Source: Streptomyces sp. HUAS CB01
GTDB lineage: Bacteria > Actinomycetota > Actinomycetes > Streptomycetales > Streptomycetaceae
Assembly: GCF_030406905.1 (NCBI RefSeq)
Contig: NZ_CP129137.1
Span: 930,001-994,000, forward strand
DNA length: 64,000 nucleotides
Direction: 5' to 3'
The notes under the pieces are model-generated. The model searched no databases. It worked only from the letters and a program-made list of their open reading frames with translations, and was not told the origin of the DNA. Shown here one piece after another: positions 7,782 through 16,223 of this stretch. A program made the translations under genes and the position numbers. Position 1 is the stretch's first letter. The number at the start of each line of letters is the position of its first letter.

Positions 7782-8717
7782 ATGATGGTCTCCCTCGCGC
7801 TGCTGTCGCTCGGCGCACTGGCCGCCGTCGTCGCGCCGCGGCTGATGTCGCGGGCCGACTGGCCGGAGCGCGAGCCTGTGGTGGCGTTGTGGGTGTGGCA
7901 GTGCGTGGTCGCGGCGGTGCTGCTGAGCTTCGGACTCTCCATGACCATCAGTGCGGCCGCAGCGTGGCAGGAGGTGCGTGGCCCGGTCTTCGCACCGGCG
8001 CCGAGCGCGGTCGTCGAGGCGTACGCCCTGGGCGCCGGCGGTCCGTGGTCCGCGGTGCTGGCCGTCGTGCTGGCCTGCGGGGGGCTGTGGACGGGTGCGA
8101 TGCTCACCCGCGAGATCCACCGGGCGCACGCGCGACGCGAGCGGCGCAGGGCCGAACTCCTCGTGCGCGCACCGCTGTTGCCCGGGGAGGACCCGGGTGA
8201 CGATCCGCTCGTGGTGCTGGAGGGCGAACGGCCCGACGCCTGGTGGCTGTCCGGCGCCGCGCCCCAGCTGGTCATCACCACGGCGGCCCTGCGGCGGCTG
8301 AAGGGCCGTCAACTCGACGCGGTGCTCGCCCATGAGCAGGGACACGCGAAGGCGCGGCACGACTGGCTGCTGCACTGCTCGGCCGCGCTCGCCAACGGCT
8401 TTCCGCAGGTTCCGGTGTTCGCCGCGTTCCGCGACGAGATGCACCGGCTCGTCGAGCTGGCCGCGGACGACGTCGCCTCGCGTCGCTTCGGCCGGCTGAC
8501 GATCGCCCTCGCACTGGTCGAACTGAACGAGCACCGCGGAGCCTTCGGTCCCTGCCCGGCCCCCGACGCCCAGGTGCACCAGCGGGTGAACCGGCTGCTC
8601 GCCCCGGTGCCGCGGCTCACGGCGGGAAGGCGGCTGCGGCTGACCGCGTCCGCGGCCCTGGTGCCCGTCGTACCGCTGCTGGTGGCATTCGTGCCGGGTC
8701 TGAGCGCCTTGACGTAA
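7782..8717 (+). CDS. M56 (BlaR1/MecR1-like) membrane metallopeptidase
   Basis: A 311-residue membrane zinc protease. H-E-Q-G-H within L-A-H-E-Q-G-H-A-K-A-R-H-D-W is the HExxH zinc motif, and E-L-A-A-D-D downstream supplies the third ligand, as in M56/M48 enzymes. Hydrophobic segments occur at the N-terminus, near residues 30-55 and 85-105, and at the C-terminus. No extracellular penicillin-binding sensor domain is present, so the signal is not obviously a beta-lactam. M56 proteases usually cleave a BlaI-type repressor, but no BlaI gene is adjacent here. Starts at GTG 7776, ATG 7782 and ATG 7785 are all possible. Confidence 0.83.
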   Translation: MMVSLALLSLGALAAVVAPRLMSRADWPEREPVVALWVWQCVVAAVLLSFGLSMTISAAAAWQEVRGPVFAPAPSAVVEAYALGAGGPWSAVLAVVLACGGLWTGAMLTREIHRAHARRERRRAELLVRAPLLPGEDPGDDPLVVLEGERPDAWWLSGAAPQLVITTAALRRLKGRQLDAVLAHEQGHAKARHDWLLHCSAALANGFPQVPVFAAFRDEMHRLVELAADDVASRRFGRLTIALALVELNEHRGAFGPCPAPDAQVHQRVNRLLAPVPRLTAGRRLRLTASAALVPVVPLLVAFVPGLSALT

Positions 8718-8720
8718 CCG

Positions 8721-8887
8721 GTGCCGTGGCCGGAAAGGTCTGCCGGTCAGGACCGCGGCGTCCGGTGCGGTGGAGCGAAGGACGGAGGATCGTCGCCCTC
8801 GTCAGGGACGCACGCGGGGCGACGGCGCGGTGAGGTGCCGTGCAGGGCGTCGCGACCCGGTGAACCTTGCCGGTCACGGCACTAGCG
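8721..8887. repeat. Intergenic repeat element, copy 1 (~167 bp with inverted ends)
   Basis: This block between the M56 and PAP2 genes is clearly homologous along its length to 43706-43873. Shared runs include CGGAAAGGTCTG, CGCGGCGTCCG, GTGCCGTGCAGGGCG and CCGGTGAAC. Its ends form an imperfect inverted repeat: GTGCCGTGGCCGGAAAGG at the left, and the complement of CCTTGCCGGTCACGGCAC at the right. The right end is 27 bases before the PAP2 ATG. It carries no sensible coding sequence. It looks like a MITE-like or structured-RNA element rather than a gene. Confidence 0.75.
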
Positions 8888-8914
8888 GGGCGGATCGGGG
8901 GCAGGATCCTTCCC

Positions 8915-9616
8915 ATGCGTCCCCCCACCCCCACCTCGTCCCCCGTTCCGCGGTCCCCCGCCCAGGAGCCACCTGCTCCGGTGCCCGGGGCGCGCACCGC
9001 CTCGCTGACCGCCGTGATCGCCGTGCTGCTGCTGGTGACGGTGGCCGTGGACTGGTCACCCCTCGTGTCGGTCGACCGTACGGTCGCGGTCGAACTGCAC
9101 GAGTCCGCGCTGGCGGAGCCGGGTTTCACCCGTGCGAACCAGATCCTCAGCGACTGGGTGTGGGACCCGTGGACGATGCGGGCCGTGGTGGTCGCTGTGG
9201 TCCTCGCCCTGCTGTGGCGCGGCGAGCGTCTGACGGCCCTGTGGGTCGCGGCGGCGAGCCTGACGGGCACGGCGGTGCAGCAGGCCCTCAAGGCCCTGGT
9301 GGGACGGCAGCGCCCGGTCTGGGCGGAGCCCGTGGACACCGCCCACTACGCCGCCTTCCCGTCCGGCCACGCGATGACGGCCACCGTCACCTGCGGGCTG
9401 CTCCTCTGGCTGCTGGCACGGTCCGGGGCCGGGCCGGGGCTGCGGCGGACGGCGGCCCTGCTCGCGGCGGTCTCGGTGCTGGGTGTGGGCTTCACCCGGC
9501 TGTATCTCGGGGTGCACTGGCTCACGGACGTCCTGGCCGGCTGGCTGCTCGGGATCTGCCTGGTGGCCGTGGCGGCCGGTTCGTACGAACGGCTGGCCTT
9601 GAACCGGCAGCGCTGA
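8915..9616 (+). CDS. PAP2 superfamily membrane phosphatase
   Basis: A 233-residue integral membrane phosphatase of the type-2 phosphatidic acid phosphatase superfamily. The three catalytic blocks are present in order: K-A-L-V-G-R-Q-R-P, P-S-G-H-A and T-R-L-Y-L-G-V-H-W-L-T-D. These hold the phosphate-binding Lys/Arg, the catalytic His pair and the Asp. About five or six hydrophobic segments surround them, placing the active site on the outer face. The likely substrate is a lipid phosphate such as undecaprenyl pyrophosphate or phosphatidate, by family only. The ATG at 8915 follows a weak GGCAGGA. Eighteen bases separate it from the HAD gene. Confidence 0.88.
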   Translation: MRPPTPTSSPVPRSPAQEPPAPVPGARTASLTAVIAVLLLVTVAVDWSPLVSVDRTVAVELHESALAEPGFTRANQILSDWVWDPWTMRAVVVAVVLALLWRGERLTALWVAAASLTGTAVQQALKALVGRQRPVWAEPVDTAHYAAFPSGHAMTATVTCGLLLWLLARSGAGPGLRRTAALLAAVSVLGVGFTRLYLGVHWLTDVLAGWLLGICLVAVAAGSYERLALNRQR

Positions 9617-9634
9617 GGCCGGGAGGATCGTCGC

Positions 9635-10333
9635 ATGGCGATCAAAGGCGTGCTCTTCGACTTCTCAGGAACGCTCTTCCGGATCGAATCCGTCACGTCC
9701 TGGCTGCGCGCGGCGCTCGACGAGACGGGCGTCTCCGTCGGCGAGGACGCCTTCGAGCGGTACGCGCGCGAGCTGGACGCGGCCGGGGCGCTGCCCGGCG
9801 GCTCCACCCCCGAGCGGATCCCCGAGGCGCTGGCCGAGCTGTGGTGGACCCGCGACCGCGACGCCGAGCGGCACCGGGACGCCTACGTGGGCCTCGCCCG
9901 CCGTGTGGAGCTCCCCGACCCCCGGCTCTACGACGCCCTCTACGAGCGGCACAAGACCCCGTCCGCGTGGCGTCCGTACCCCGACGCGGCGGAGGTGCTC
10001 GGCGGGCTGCGGCGGCTCGGTACGGGCGTGGCGGTGGTCAGCAACATCGGCTGGGACCCGCGGCCCGTGTTCCAGGCCCACGGGCTGGACGGCTATGTGG
10101 ACGCGTACGTGCTGTCCTACCGCCACGGGGTGCAGAAGCCCGACGCCCGGCTGTTCCGGGCGGGCTGCGAGGCACTGGGCGAGGACCCCCGGGACGTGCT
10201 GATGGTCGGCGACGACAGGCGTGCGGACGGCGGGGCGGCACTGCTGGGCTGCGCGGTGCACTTCGTGGACCATCTGCCGGTCGAGGAGCGGCCCGGTGGT
10301 CTGCGTCCGGTACTCGGACTCGTCGGCGCGTGA
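9635..10333 (+). CDS. HAD-superfamily hydrolase
   Basis: A 232-residue HAD hydrolase with a helical cap. Motif I is D-F-S-G-T, in which the usual second aspartate (DxD) is serine. The nucleophile Asp is kept, but the general acid is missing from its standard place. Motif II is V-V-S-N-I-G, motif III is the lysine in G-V-Q-K-P-D, and motif IV is G-D-D-R-R-A-D. The substrate is unknown. The DxS variant may lower phosphatase activity or shift it to another reaction. The close 18-base gap suggests cotranscription with the PAP2 phosphatase. Confidence 0.82.
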   Translation: MAIKGVLFDFSGTLFRIESVTSWLRAALDETGVSVGEDAFERYARELDAAGALPGGSTPERIPEALAELWWTRDRDAERHRDAYVGLARRVELPDPRLYDALYERHKTPSAWRPYPDAAEVLGGLRRLGTGVAVVSNIGWDPRPVFQAHGLDGYVDAYVLSYRHGVQKPDARLFRAGCEALGEDPRDVLMVGDDRRADGGAALLGCAVHFVDHLPVEERPGGLRPVLGLVGA

Positions 10334-10552
10334 ATCGGAACGGCGTGGGCGAAGTACCGAGGCTCGGCCGTAGGAATCCGGCCCGCGAAAACGGACAATA
10401 GGGACAGAGGTCGGAATTCTCGGCCCTGGTGATCCACACGGACCCATGACGGAGCGGATCGGACCGGGCGATCCCCCGCGTCGCCCGGTCCGTCCGGTCA
10501 CCCCCGCTGACCAGGCACACGAGCGCCTCGCAACGGGTCGCGCTGAGTATAT

Positions 10553-10565
10553 TGGCTCCGAGCCA
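10553..10565. promoter_or_regulatory. Candidate autoregulatory operator of the TetR gene
   Basis: TGGCTC-C-GAGCCA is a palindrome with perfect six-base arms. It overlaps TATATT (10548-10553), the best -10-like hexamer in the region, and ends 20 bases before the TetR ATG. That is the expected position for TetR autorepression. Confidence 0.45.
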
Positions 10566-10584
10566 GTCAACGCAGGAGTTAAGC

Positions 10585-11241
10585 ATGTCCCCGCGGAGCG
10601 CATCGGTCAATGAAGAGCTCCGTCGGCGTTCCCGGGAGCGTCTGCTCCAGGCGACCGTGGAGCTCGTCGGGGAGCGCGGCTACGAGGCGACGACGCTGGG
10701 GGACATCGCCGACCGGGCCGGCTCGGCCCGCGGACTGGTCTCCTACTACTTCCCCGGCAAGCGCCAGCTGTTCCAGTCCGCCGTGCACCGGCTGATGCAC
10801 CTCACGCTGGAGGAGGCGCTGGAGCGCGAGCCCCGCACGGCCGACGGGCGGGAGCGGCTGGCCCGGGCGGTCGACGCGATCCTGGGTCTCGCCGTGGACC
10901 GGCCGGTGCTGATGCGCGCGCACATGGCGGGCATCCTGCAGGCGGAGGGCTTCGTCCAGTGTCCCGAGCAGCAGCGCCTCGCCTTCCTGCTGCGCGACAC
11001 GGTGGAGCGGTACGGGTCGCCGAACGTCGACACCGACTACCCCCTGCTGCGCGCACTGCTGATGGGCGCGGTCTTCGCGGTGGCGCTGCCCGGCGCGCCG
11101 ATGCCGCGCGCTCGGCTGCGGGCGGAGCTGTTCCAGCGGTACGGGCTGGACTGGGAGCTCGGTTTCCCGCCGGGCGGGGAACCGCCCGGCGGGACGTCAC
11201 ACGAGGGTCCGGACCGGTCCGCCACCGGGGCGGCCCGGTAG
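10585..11241 (+). CDS. TetR family transcriptional regulator
   Basis: A 218-residue one-component regulator. The N-terminal helix-turn-helix spans roughly residues 15-60, with the hallmark G-Y-E-A-T-T-L-G-D-I-A-D-R-A-G and S-Y-Y-F-P-G-K. The C-terminal ligand domain is of the TetR_C type, and the ligand is unknown. The ATG at 10585 is well placed after AGGAG (10573-10577). A palindrome overlaps its probable promoter. Its other targets are not obvious, because the HAD gene upstream runs in the same direction and the downstream gene converges. Confidence 0.87.
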   Translation: MSPRSASVNEELRRRSRERLLQATVELVGERGYEATTLGDIADRAGSARGLVSYYFPGKRQLFQSAVHRLMHLTLEEALEREPRTADGRERLARAVDAILGLAVDRPVLMRAHMAGILQAEGFVQCPEQQRLAFLLRDTVERYGSPNVDTDYPLLRALLMGAVFAVALPGAPMPRARLRAELFQRYGLDWELGFPPGGEPPGGTSHEGPDRSATGAAR

Positions 11242-11279
11242 CGGCCGGCCCGGAGGACGGGACGACCGCCCCGGAAGGA

Positions 11280-11307
11280 GCGGTGCCGCCCGAGAGGGCG
11301 GCACCGC
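11280..11307. terminator. Bidirectional terminator-like hairpin
   Basis: A perfect 12-bp stem (11280-11291 with 11296-11307) closes on a GAGA tetraloop between the convergent TetR and LVIVD genes. The position and stability fit a shared factor-independent terminator, although no T-tract follows. Confidence 0.7.
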
Positions 11308-11318
11308 GGCGGCACGGA

Positions 11319-12830
11319 TCAGTGGTGGTGGCGGTCGAAGTAGTCCGGCTGGGTCTGCACGTTGAGCTCGTGCATCCGGACGCGCTTGGCCGCGTCGGTA
11401 CGACGGTCCTCGAGCTTCAGCACGTCGAAGCCCTTGGCGATGTCGTTCGAGTAGATGTAGCCGTTGTAGTAGTACGCCGACCACGAGCCGCCCGTGGTGA
11501 TGGTGTCGGTGGTCAGCGGGCCGCGCTCGAAGTAGGCGATCTCCCTCGGCTTGGCGGAGTCCGTGAACTCCCACACCGACACGCCGCCCTGGTACCAGGC
11601 CTGGACCATGATGTCGCGGCCCTTGACCGGGATCAGCGAGCCGTTGTGCGCCACGCAGTTCTCGGTGGCGGCCTGGTGGCGGTCGATCTTGAAGTAGCTG
11701 CGGAAGACGAGCTTGCGCTGGTCGCCCTTGCCGACGATGTCGTAGATGCCGTCGGCCCCGCGCTTCGGGCCGATCTCCGCGTTGCAGGTCGCGCCCACGC
11801 CACCGCCGAGCTCGTCGGTGAAGACCACCTTGTCGGCGCCCTGGTTGAACGTCGCCGAGTGCCAGAAGGCGAAGTTGACGTTGTCCTGGACCCGGTCGAT
11901 GACCTTCGGGCGCTCGGGGTCCCGGATGTCGAACAGGATGCCGTCACCCATGCACGCACCGGCCGCGAGGTCCTTCGACGGCAGTACGGTGATGTCGTGG
12001 CAGCCGGTCGTCTTGGAGACGCCCGGGTTGGTGGGTGAGCCGGGGTTGCCGCCGCCGTCCGGGCCCTCGCCCGGGAACAGCACCGGGAAGCCGACGACCG
12101 CGGACTTCTCCGGGGCGTTCCGCGGCACCTTGATGACGGAGATCCCGTCGTGCGGCGGCTGGCAGTCCGGGAACGTCGCGTTCGGCGAGTACGACGACAC
12201 GTACACGTACACGTTGCGCCGCTCGGGCACGAGGGTGTGGGTGTGCGAGCCGCACGCCGTCTCGACGGCCGCGACGTACTTCGGGTTGCGCTTGTCGCTG
12301 ATGTCGAAGACCTTGACTCCCTCCCACGAGGACTTCTCCGTGGCCGGCTGGCTGGTGCTGGCACAGGAGTTGTCGCTGCGCGAGGAGTCGGTGGAGAGGA
12401 AGAGCAGGTCCCCGGAGACCGAGATGTCGTTCTGGGAGCCGGGGCACAGGACCTGGGAGACGGTCCTGGGGGCGCGCGGGTTGCTGATGTCGAAGATGCG
12501 GAAGCCGTCGTAGTTGCCGGCGAACGCGTACGTGCCCTGGAAGGCGAGGTCCGAGTTGGTGCCCGGCAGGGCGTCCTTCGGGATGTTGGCGAGATGTTGG
12601 ATGTTGTCGCTGTGGACGACCTCGTCCACGGCGGGTATCTCGCCACTGGTCGTCAGGGCCTTGGCGGCTGCCGCCTGTTCGGACGAGACCTTCCTCTCGG
12701 CCGGGACGTCTCCGGGGTCCGGTGTGGCGGCCGCGGGTCCGGCCGCCAGCAGAGTGGCCAGCAGCCCTGCCGCGGCTGCCGCCACGCCCAGACGTCTGCG
12801 CCGCACGCGGGTGGTGTGCAACGGGGTCAC
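11319..12830 (-). CDS. Secreted LVIVD-repeat beta-propeller protein
   Basis: A 503-residue exported protein. A signal peptide (R-V-R-R-R-R-L-G-V, an Ala/Leu-rich core, then P-A-A-A) opens it. Repeats of the LVIVD type follow, for example F-R-I-F-D-I-S-N-P, V-K-V-F-D-I-S-D, I-L-F-D-I-R-D-P and V-S-V-W-E-F-T-D, which would build an extracellular propeller. Cysteines are frequent, in keeping with secretion. It ends in H-H-H. The GTG at 12828-12830 is preferred because GGGGAGG lies seven bases upstream; an ATG 39 bases earlier lacks such a site. The gene diverges from the DUF305 lipoprotein, a pairing common in Streptomyces. Confidence 0.83.
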   Translation of the reverse strand: MTPLHTTRVRRRRLGVAAAAAGLLATLLAAGPAAATPDPGDVPAERKVSSEQAAAAKALTTSGEIPAVDEVVHSDNIQHLANIPKDALPGTNSDLAFQGTYAFAGNYDGFRIFDISNPRAPRTVSQVLCPGSQNDISVSGDLLFLSTDSSRSDNSCASTSQPATEKSSWEGVKVFDISDKRNPKYVAAVETACGSHTHTLVPERRNVYVYVSSYSPNATFPDCQPPHDGISVIKVPRNAPEKSAVVGFPVLFPGEGPDGGGNPGSPTNPGVSKTTGCHDITVLPSKDLAAGACMGDGILFDIRDPERPKVIDRVQDNVNFAFWHSATFNQGADKVVFTDELGGGVGATCNAEIGPKRGADGIYDIVGKGDQRKLVFRSYFKIDRHQAATENCVAHNGSLIPVKGRDIMVQAWYQGGVSVWEFTDSAKPREIAYFERGPLTTDTITTGGSWSAYYYNGYIYSNDIAKGFDVLKLEDRRTDAAKRVRMHELNVQTQPDYFDRHHH

Positions 12831-12898
12831 CGTTTTTCCTCCCCTAGTTCCATTCCGTAGTTGAACCATGCACTGACCCCGGCAGTATCGTCCTCAGC

Positions 12899-13561
12899 AT
12901 GCCCATATCAACAGATGGCAACAGAGACGTAATGAAAGTCGTGGCGGCCGTCGTCGTGGCCGTACTCGCCCTGGGCGCCTGCGAGTCGGGGTCCGGGTCC
13001 GGCACCCCGAGGGCCGAGGGGGACCGCGGCACGGCGGTCGTGGCCCCGGGGAAGCCCGGCGAGCCCGCCCGTACGCTCTCGCCCGAGGAGGCCGCGAAGG
13101 AGCTGCCGGACGACAGCCCCAACGCCGCCGACGTGTCGTACGTCCGGATGATGATCGTCCATCACACCCAGGCGCTGGAGATGACGGCCCTCGTACCCGA
13201 CCGGGCCGGTGGCACCCCGGTGAAGCGCCTCGCGGACCGCATCAAGGCCGCGCAGCAGCCGGAGATCGGGGCGATGCAGGGCTGGCTGAAGCAGCACTCC
13301 AAGGCGACGGACGGTCACGGGGCCCATGACCACGGGGCAATGCCGGGCATGGCGACCGAGGATCAGCTGGCGCAGCTGCGCGCCGCCAAGGGCAAGGCCT
13401 TCGACGAGCTGTTCCTCAAGCTGATGATCACTCACCACCAGGGCGCGCTGACGATGGGGGCCACCGTGCTGTCCGAGGGGAACAACGTCCAGGTGGAGGA
13501 GATGGCGAACGACGTGATCGCGCAGCAGACGTCGGAGATCAACCGTATGCGCACGATGTGA
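12899..13561 (+). CDS. DUF305-family lipoprotein
   Basis: A secreted DUF305 protein of about 210-220 residues. A short hydrophobic segment ends in L-A-L-G-A-C, a lipobox that anchors the mature protein to the membrane. Two ferritin-like helical halves follow, each with the family signature: Y-V-R-M-M-I-V-H-H-T-Q-A-L-E-M and L-K-L-M-I-T-H-H-Q-G-A-L-T-M. A His-rich linker (H-G-A-H-D-H-G) sits between them. Metal, often copper, handling is suggested for the family. The start may be ATG 12899 or ATG 12932, the latter beginning directly with the signal peptide. Only 68 bases separate it from the divergent LVIVD gene. Confidence 0.85.
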   Translation: MPISTDGNRDVMKVVAAVVVAVLALGACESGSGSGTPRAEGDRGTAVVAPGKPGEPARTLSPEEAAKELPDDSPNAADVSYVRMMIVHHTQALEMTALVPDRAGGTPVKRLADRIKAAQQPEIGAMQGWLKQHSKATDGHGAHDHGAMPGMATEDQLAQLRAAKGKAFDELFLKLMITHHQGALTMGATVLSEGNNVQVEEMANDVIAQQTSEINRMRTM

Positions 13562-13622
13562 GGCTTACCGGGCGGCCTCCCCGGTGCAATGCTGGAAGCA
13601 CCCTGCGGGAAGGAGCGCAGCC

Positions 13623-14999
13623 GTGCTTCGAGTCGCCGTCGTCGGATCCGGGCCGAGCGGGGTGTACACCGCTCAGGCCCTCGTCCAGCAGTCCCTCGTG
13701 CCGGACGTCCGCGTGGACGTCCTGGACCGTCTCCCCTGTCCGTACGGGCTGGTGAGGTACGGAGTCGCGCCCGACCACGAGAAGATCAAGTCCCTGCAGA
13801 ACACCCTGCGGGCGGTCCTGGAGGACGAGCGGATCGGTTTCGTCGGCAACGTCGAGGTGGGCGCGCACGGACTGACGCCGGCGCGCCTGCTGCGGCTCTA
13901 CCACGCGGTCGTCTACTGCGTCGGGGCCGCGAAGGACCGGAGGCTGGGGGTGCCCGGCGAGGATCTGCCCGGAAGCTTCTCGGCCACCGACTTCGTGTCC
14001 TGGTACAGCGCCCACCCGGACGCCGCGGGCAGCGGCTTCACCCTCGGCGCCCGGTCGGCCGTCGTCATCGGGGTCGGCAACGTCGCCGTCGACGTCACCC
14101 GGATCCTCGCGCGCGGCGCGGCGGAGCTGCGGCCGACCGACGTGCCGCACGACGCGCTCGGCGCCCTGGCAGGGAGCCGGGTGCGGGAGGTCCACATGGT
14201 GGGCAGACGCGGCCCTTCCCAGGCGAAGTTCACCACGAAGGAGCTGCGCGAGCTGGGCTCGCTGCCGGACGCCTCCGTCGGCGTCGAGCCGGCCGACCTC
14301 GCCCTGGACCCCGGGTACGCCGACGCGTCGGGACTGCCTGCGGTCGGCCGGCGCAACGTCGAGGTGGTGCGCGGCTGGGCGGAGGCCGGCGAGGACGCCG
14401 CACGCGCCCGGGCGCGGAGCATCCGGCTGCGCTTCTTCCTGCGCCCGGTGGAGCTGCTCGCCCAGGACGGCCGGGTCGCCGCGGTGCGCTTCGAGCGGAC
14501 CGTGCCGGACGACTCGGGCGGAGTGCGCGGTACGGGGACGTACGAGGAGATCGAGGCGCAGCTGGTGCTGCGGGCGGTCGGCTATCGCGGAGTGCCCCTG
14601 GAGGGGCTGCCGTTCGACGCCGCGCGGGGCACGGTGCCGCACCTGGCCGGCCGGGTGCTGCGGGACGGCTCGCCGTCGCCGGGCGAGTACGTGGCGGGCT
14701 GGATCAAGCGAGGCCCCACCGGGGTGATCGGGACGAACAGGCCCTGCGCCAAGGAGACGGTGACGTCGCTCCTCGCGGACGCGCCCGCACTGTCCGCGCG
14801 CCCGCTCCCGGACGAACCGCTGGACGTGCTGCGGGAGTCGGGGCTGTGTCCCGTGGAGTGGCCGGGCTGGCTGGCGATCGAGGAGGCAGAGGGAGCGCTG
14901 GGCCGGTCGCTCGGGCGGCGCTCGGTGAAGATCGCCGACTGGGCGGGGCTGCTGGGCGCGGCCGGCGTCGGCATGGCTCCGCAGCTCCCGGCGGCGTAG
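13623..14999 (+). CDS. fprA: FprA-like ferredoxin/adrenodoxin-type NADP(+) reductase
   Basis: A 458-residue FAD- and NADPH-binding oxidoreductase of the adrenodoxin reductase/FprA type, which moves electrons from NADPH to ferredoxins serving P450s and other systems. The FAD site is V-V-G-S-G-P-S-G-V-Y-T-A at the N-terminus. P-C-P-Y-G-L-V-R-Y-G-V-A-P-D-H is a family hallmark. The second dinucleotide site is V-V-I-G-V-G-N-V-A-V-D, and the C-terminal G-W-I-K-R-G-P-T-G-V-I-G-T-N closes the FAD pocket. The GTG at 13623 has AAGGAG about eight bases upstream. It is convergent with the ArsR gene. The partner ferredoxin is not in view. Confidence 0.88.
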   Translation: MLRVAVVGSGPSGVYTAQALVQQSLVPDVRVDVLDRLPCPYGLVRYGVAPDHEKIKSLQNTLRAVLEDERIGFVGNVEVGAHGLTPARLLRLYHAVVYCVGAAKDRRLGVPGEDLPGSFSATDFVSWYSAHPDAAGSGFTLGARSAVVIGVGNVAVDVTRILARGAAELRPTDVPHDALGALAGSRVREVHMVGRRGPSQAKFTTKELRELGSLPDASVGVEPADLALDPGYADASGLPAVGRRNVEVVRGWAEAGEDAARARARSIRLRFFLRPVELLAQDGRVAAVRFERTVPDDSGGVRGTGTYEEIEAQLVLRAVGYRGVPLEGLPFDAARGTVPHLAGRVLRDGSPSPGEYVAGWIKRGPTGVIGTNRPCAKETVTSLLADAPALSARPLPDEPLDVLRESGLCPVEWPGWLAIEEAEGALGRSLGRRSVKIADWAGLLGAAGVGMAPQLPAA

Positions 15000-15239
15000 C
15001 GCACGGAGGGGATCGCGGCCCTCCGGGCCAGGCGAGGGCGTGCCGGCGTCGAAGGCACCGCGCTCGGCGGGACACGAGCACCAAGGGGGCCGGGCTCCCT
15101 GCGCGGCAGGCACGCGTGACGGACGGGCGGGGGCGCCGAAAGGTCCACGGCCGGCCGGGGGGCGAGTCCCCGAGGGCGTCGGAACCGCGTTCCCGGCAGG
15201 GCACACGTGCCAAGGAACCAGGGCGACACGAGGGCGCGG

Positions 15240-15590
15240 TCAGCCGGTGCCGAGGCGGGCCGCCTCACCGGCGGCGGCGGTCAGGACGCTGTCGAGGAGG
15301 CCCGGGAACAGCGCGTCCAGATCGTCGCGGCGCACCCCGTTCATCTTCGCCGTGCCCCGGTAGACCTGCCGGATCACGCCGTTCTCCCGCAGCACGCGGA
15401 AGTGATGGGTCGACGTGGACTTGGTCACGGGCAGATCGAAGTACGAACAGGACAGCTCCGCCTCCGCGGTCGCCAGCTCGCGCACCACGCGCAGCCGCAC
15501 CGGGTCGGAGAGCGCGTGGAGCACGCCCTCGAGCCGGATCTCGTCGCGCGTGGGGTGGGCGAGCTCACGGGGGCTGGCGGCGGTGGTCAC
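15240..15590 (-). CDS. ArsR-type winged-helix transcriptional regulator
   Basis: A compact winged-helix regulator of about 116 residues. L-H-A-L-S-D-P-V-R-L-R-V-V-R-E-L opens the DNA-binding domain, V-T-K-S-T-S-T-H-H-F-R-V-L is the recognition helix, and the wing follows. The C-S-Y-F segment before the recognition helix holds its one cysteine. The GTG at 15588-15590 has GGAG just upstream. An ATG at 15618-15620 is possible but lies almost on the putative operator. That operator (15622-15645) has the same layout as the half-site in the palindrome before the Old Yellow Enzyme gene. I infer that this protein represses itself and that enzyme. Confidence 0.82.
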   Translation of the reverse strand: MTTAASPRELAHPTRDEIRLEGVLHALSDPVRLRVVRELATAEAELSCSYFDLPVTKSTSTHHFRVLRENGVIRQVYRGTAKMNGVRRDDLDALFPGLLDSVLTAAAGEAARLGTG

Positions 15591-15621
15591 GGAGGCTCCA
15601 CTTCGGTTCGGGGTCTCCATG

Positions 15622-15645
15622 GTACGAAAGTCGTCGTAGTTCGAC
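15622..15645 (+). promoter_or_regulatory. Operator-like half-site upstream of the ArsR gene
   Basis: GTACGA, four bases, then CGTCGTAGT and TCGAC stand immediately upstream of the ArsR gene. The Old Yellow Enzyme promoter has GTACGA, four bases, CATCGTAGT and TTGAC at 16818-16841. The matching order and spacing argue for binding of one regulator at both places. Confidence 0.6.
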
Positions 15646-15743
15646 GCGTGCCGCACGGGCCGCACCACGACCCGCGGGGGACCCGGCGGGAGCGCCCCGG
15701 CGAGGGGCACCCCCCGCGGATCCCCCGCGCGGGTCCCGTCGGA

Positions 15744-16157
15744 CTACTCGACGACCAGCTCGACGGGGATGTTGCCACGGGTCGCCCTGGAGTACGGGCA
15801 GACCTGGTGCGCCTGCTTGACCAGCAGCTCGCCGGTCTCGCCCTCCAGCGCCGCGGGCAGCTCGACGCGCAGGACCACGGCCAGGCCGAAGCCGCCGTCC
15901 TCGTCCTTGCCGATGCCCACCTCGGCGGTCACCGAGATCTCGCCGGTGTCGACCTTCGCCTGGCGGCCGACGAGGCCGAGCGCGCTGGCGAAGCACGCCG
16001 CGTACCCCGCCGCGAAGAGCTGCTCCGGGTTGGTGCCCTCGCCGCTGCCGCCCAGGGCGGTGGGCGCGGCGAGCGGCAGGTCCAGCCGGCCGTCGGAGCT
16101 GACGGCACGCCCGTCGCGGCCGTTCGCGGTGGCGACAGCGGTGTACAGCGCGTTCAT
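15744..16157 (-). CDS. ohr: Organic hydroperoxide resistance protein (Ohr/OsmC family)
   Basis: A 137-residue thiol peroxidase that reduces organic hydroperoxides. The two reactive cysteines are visible: C55 in G-Y-A-A-C-F-A-S-A-L and C120 in H-Q-V-C-P-Y-S. These match the C60/C125 pair of characterised Ohr proteins. N-P-E-Q-L-F-A-A-G precedes the first cysteine. It is cytoplasmic, with no signal peptide. The ATG at 16155-16157 follows GAGGGA. The gene diverges from ohrR, with a 15-bp palindrome between them. Induction by organic peroxides through OhrR is therefore expected. Confidence 0.93.
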   Translation of the reverse strand: MNALYTAVATANGRDGRAVSSDGRLDLPLAAPTALGGSGEGTNPEQLFAAGYAACFASALGLVGRQAKVDTGEISVTAEVGIGKDEDGGFGLAVVLRVELPAALEGETGELLVKQAHQVCPYSRATRGNIPVELVVE

Positions 16158-16223
16158 GGAAAACCATCCCTCGGTCGTTGGGGCCGGACCCGTCGGGCGG
16201 GCCGGACAGGTAGTACTAGAGCA

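Noticed and set aside
15000..15239. Gene in the fprA-ArsR gap
   Set aside because: Convergent spacer with only a weak GGAGGG/CCCTCC pairing and no coding pattern.
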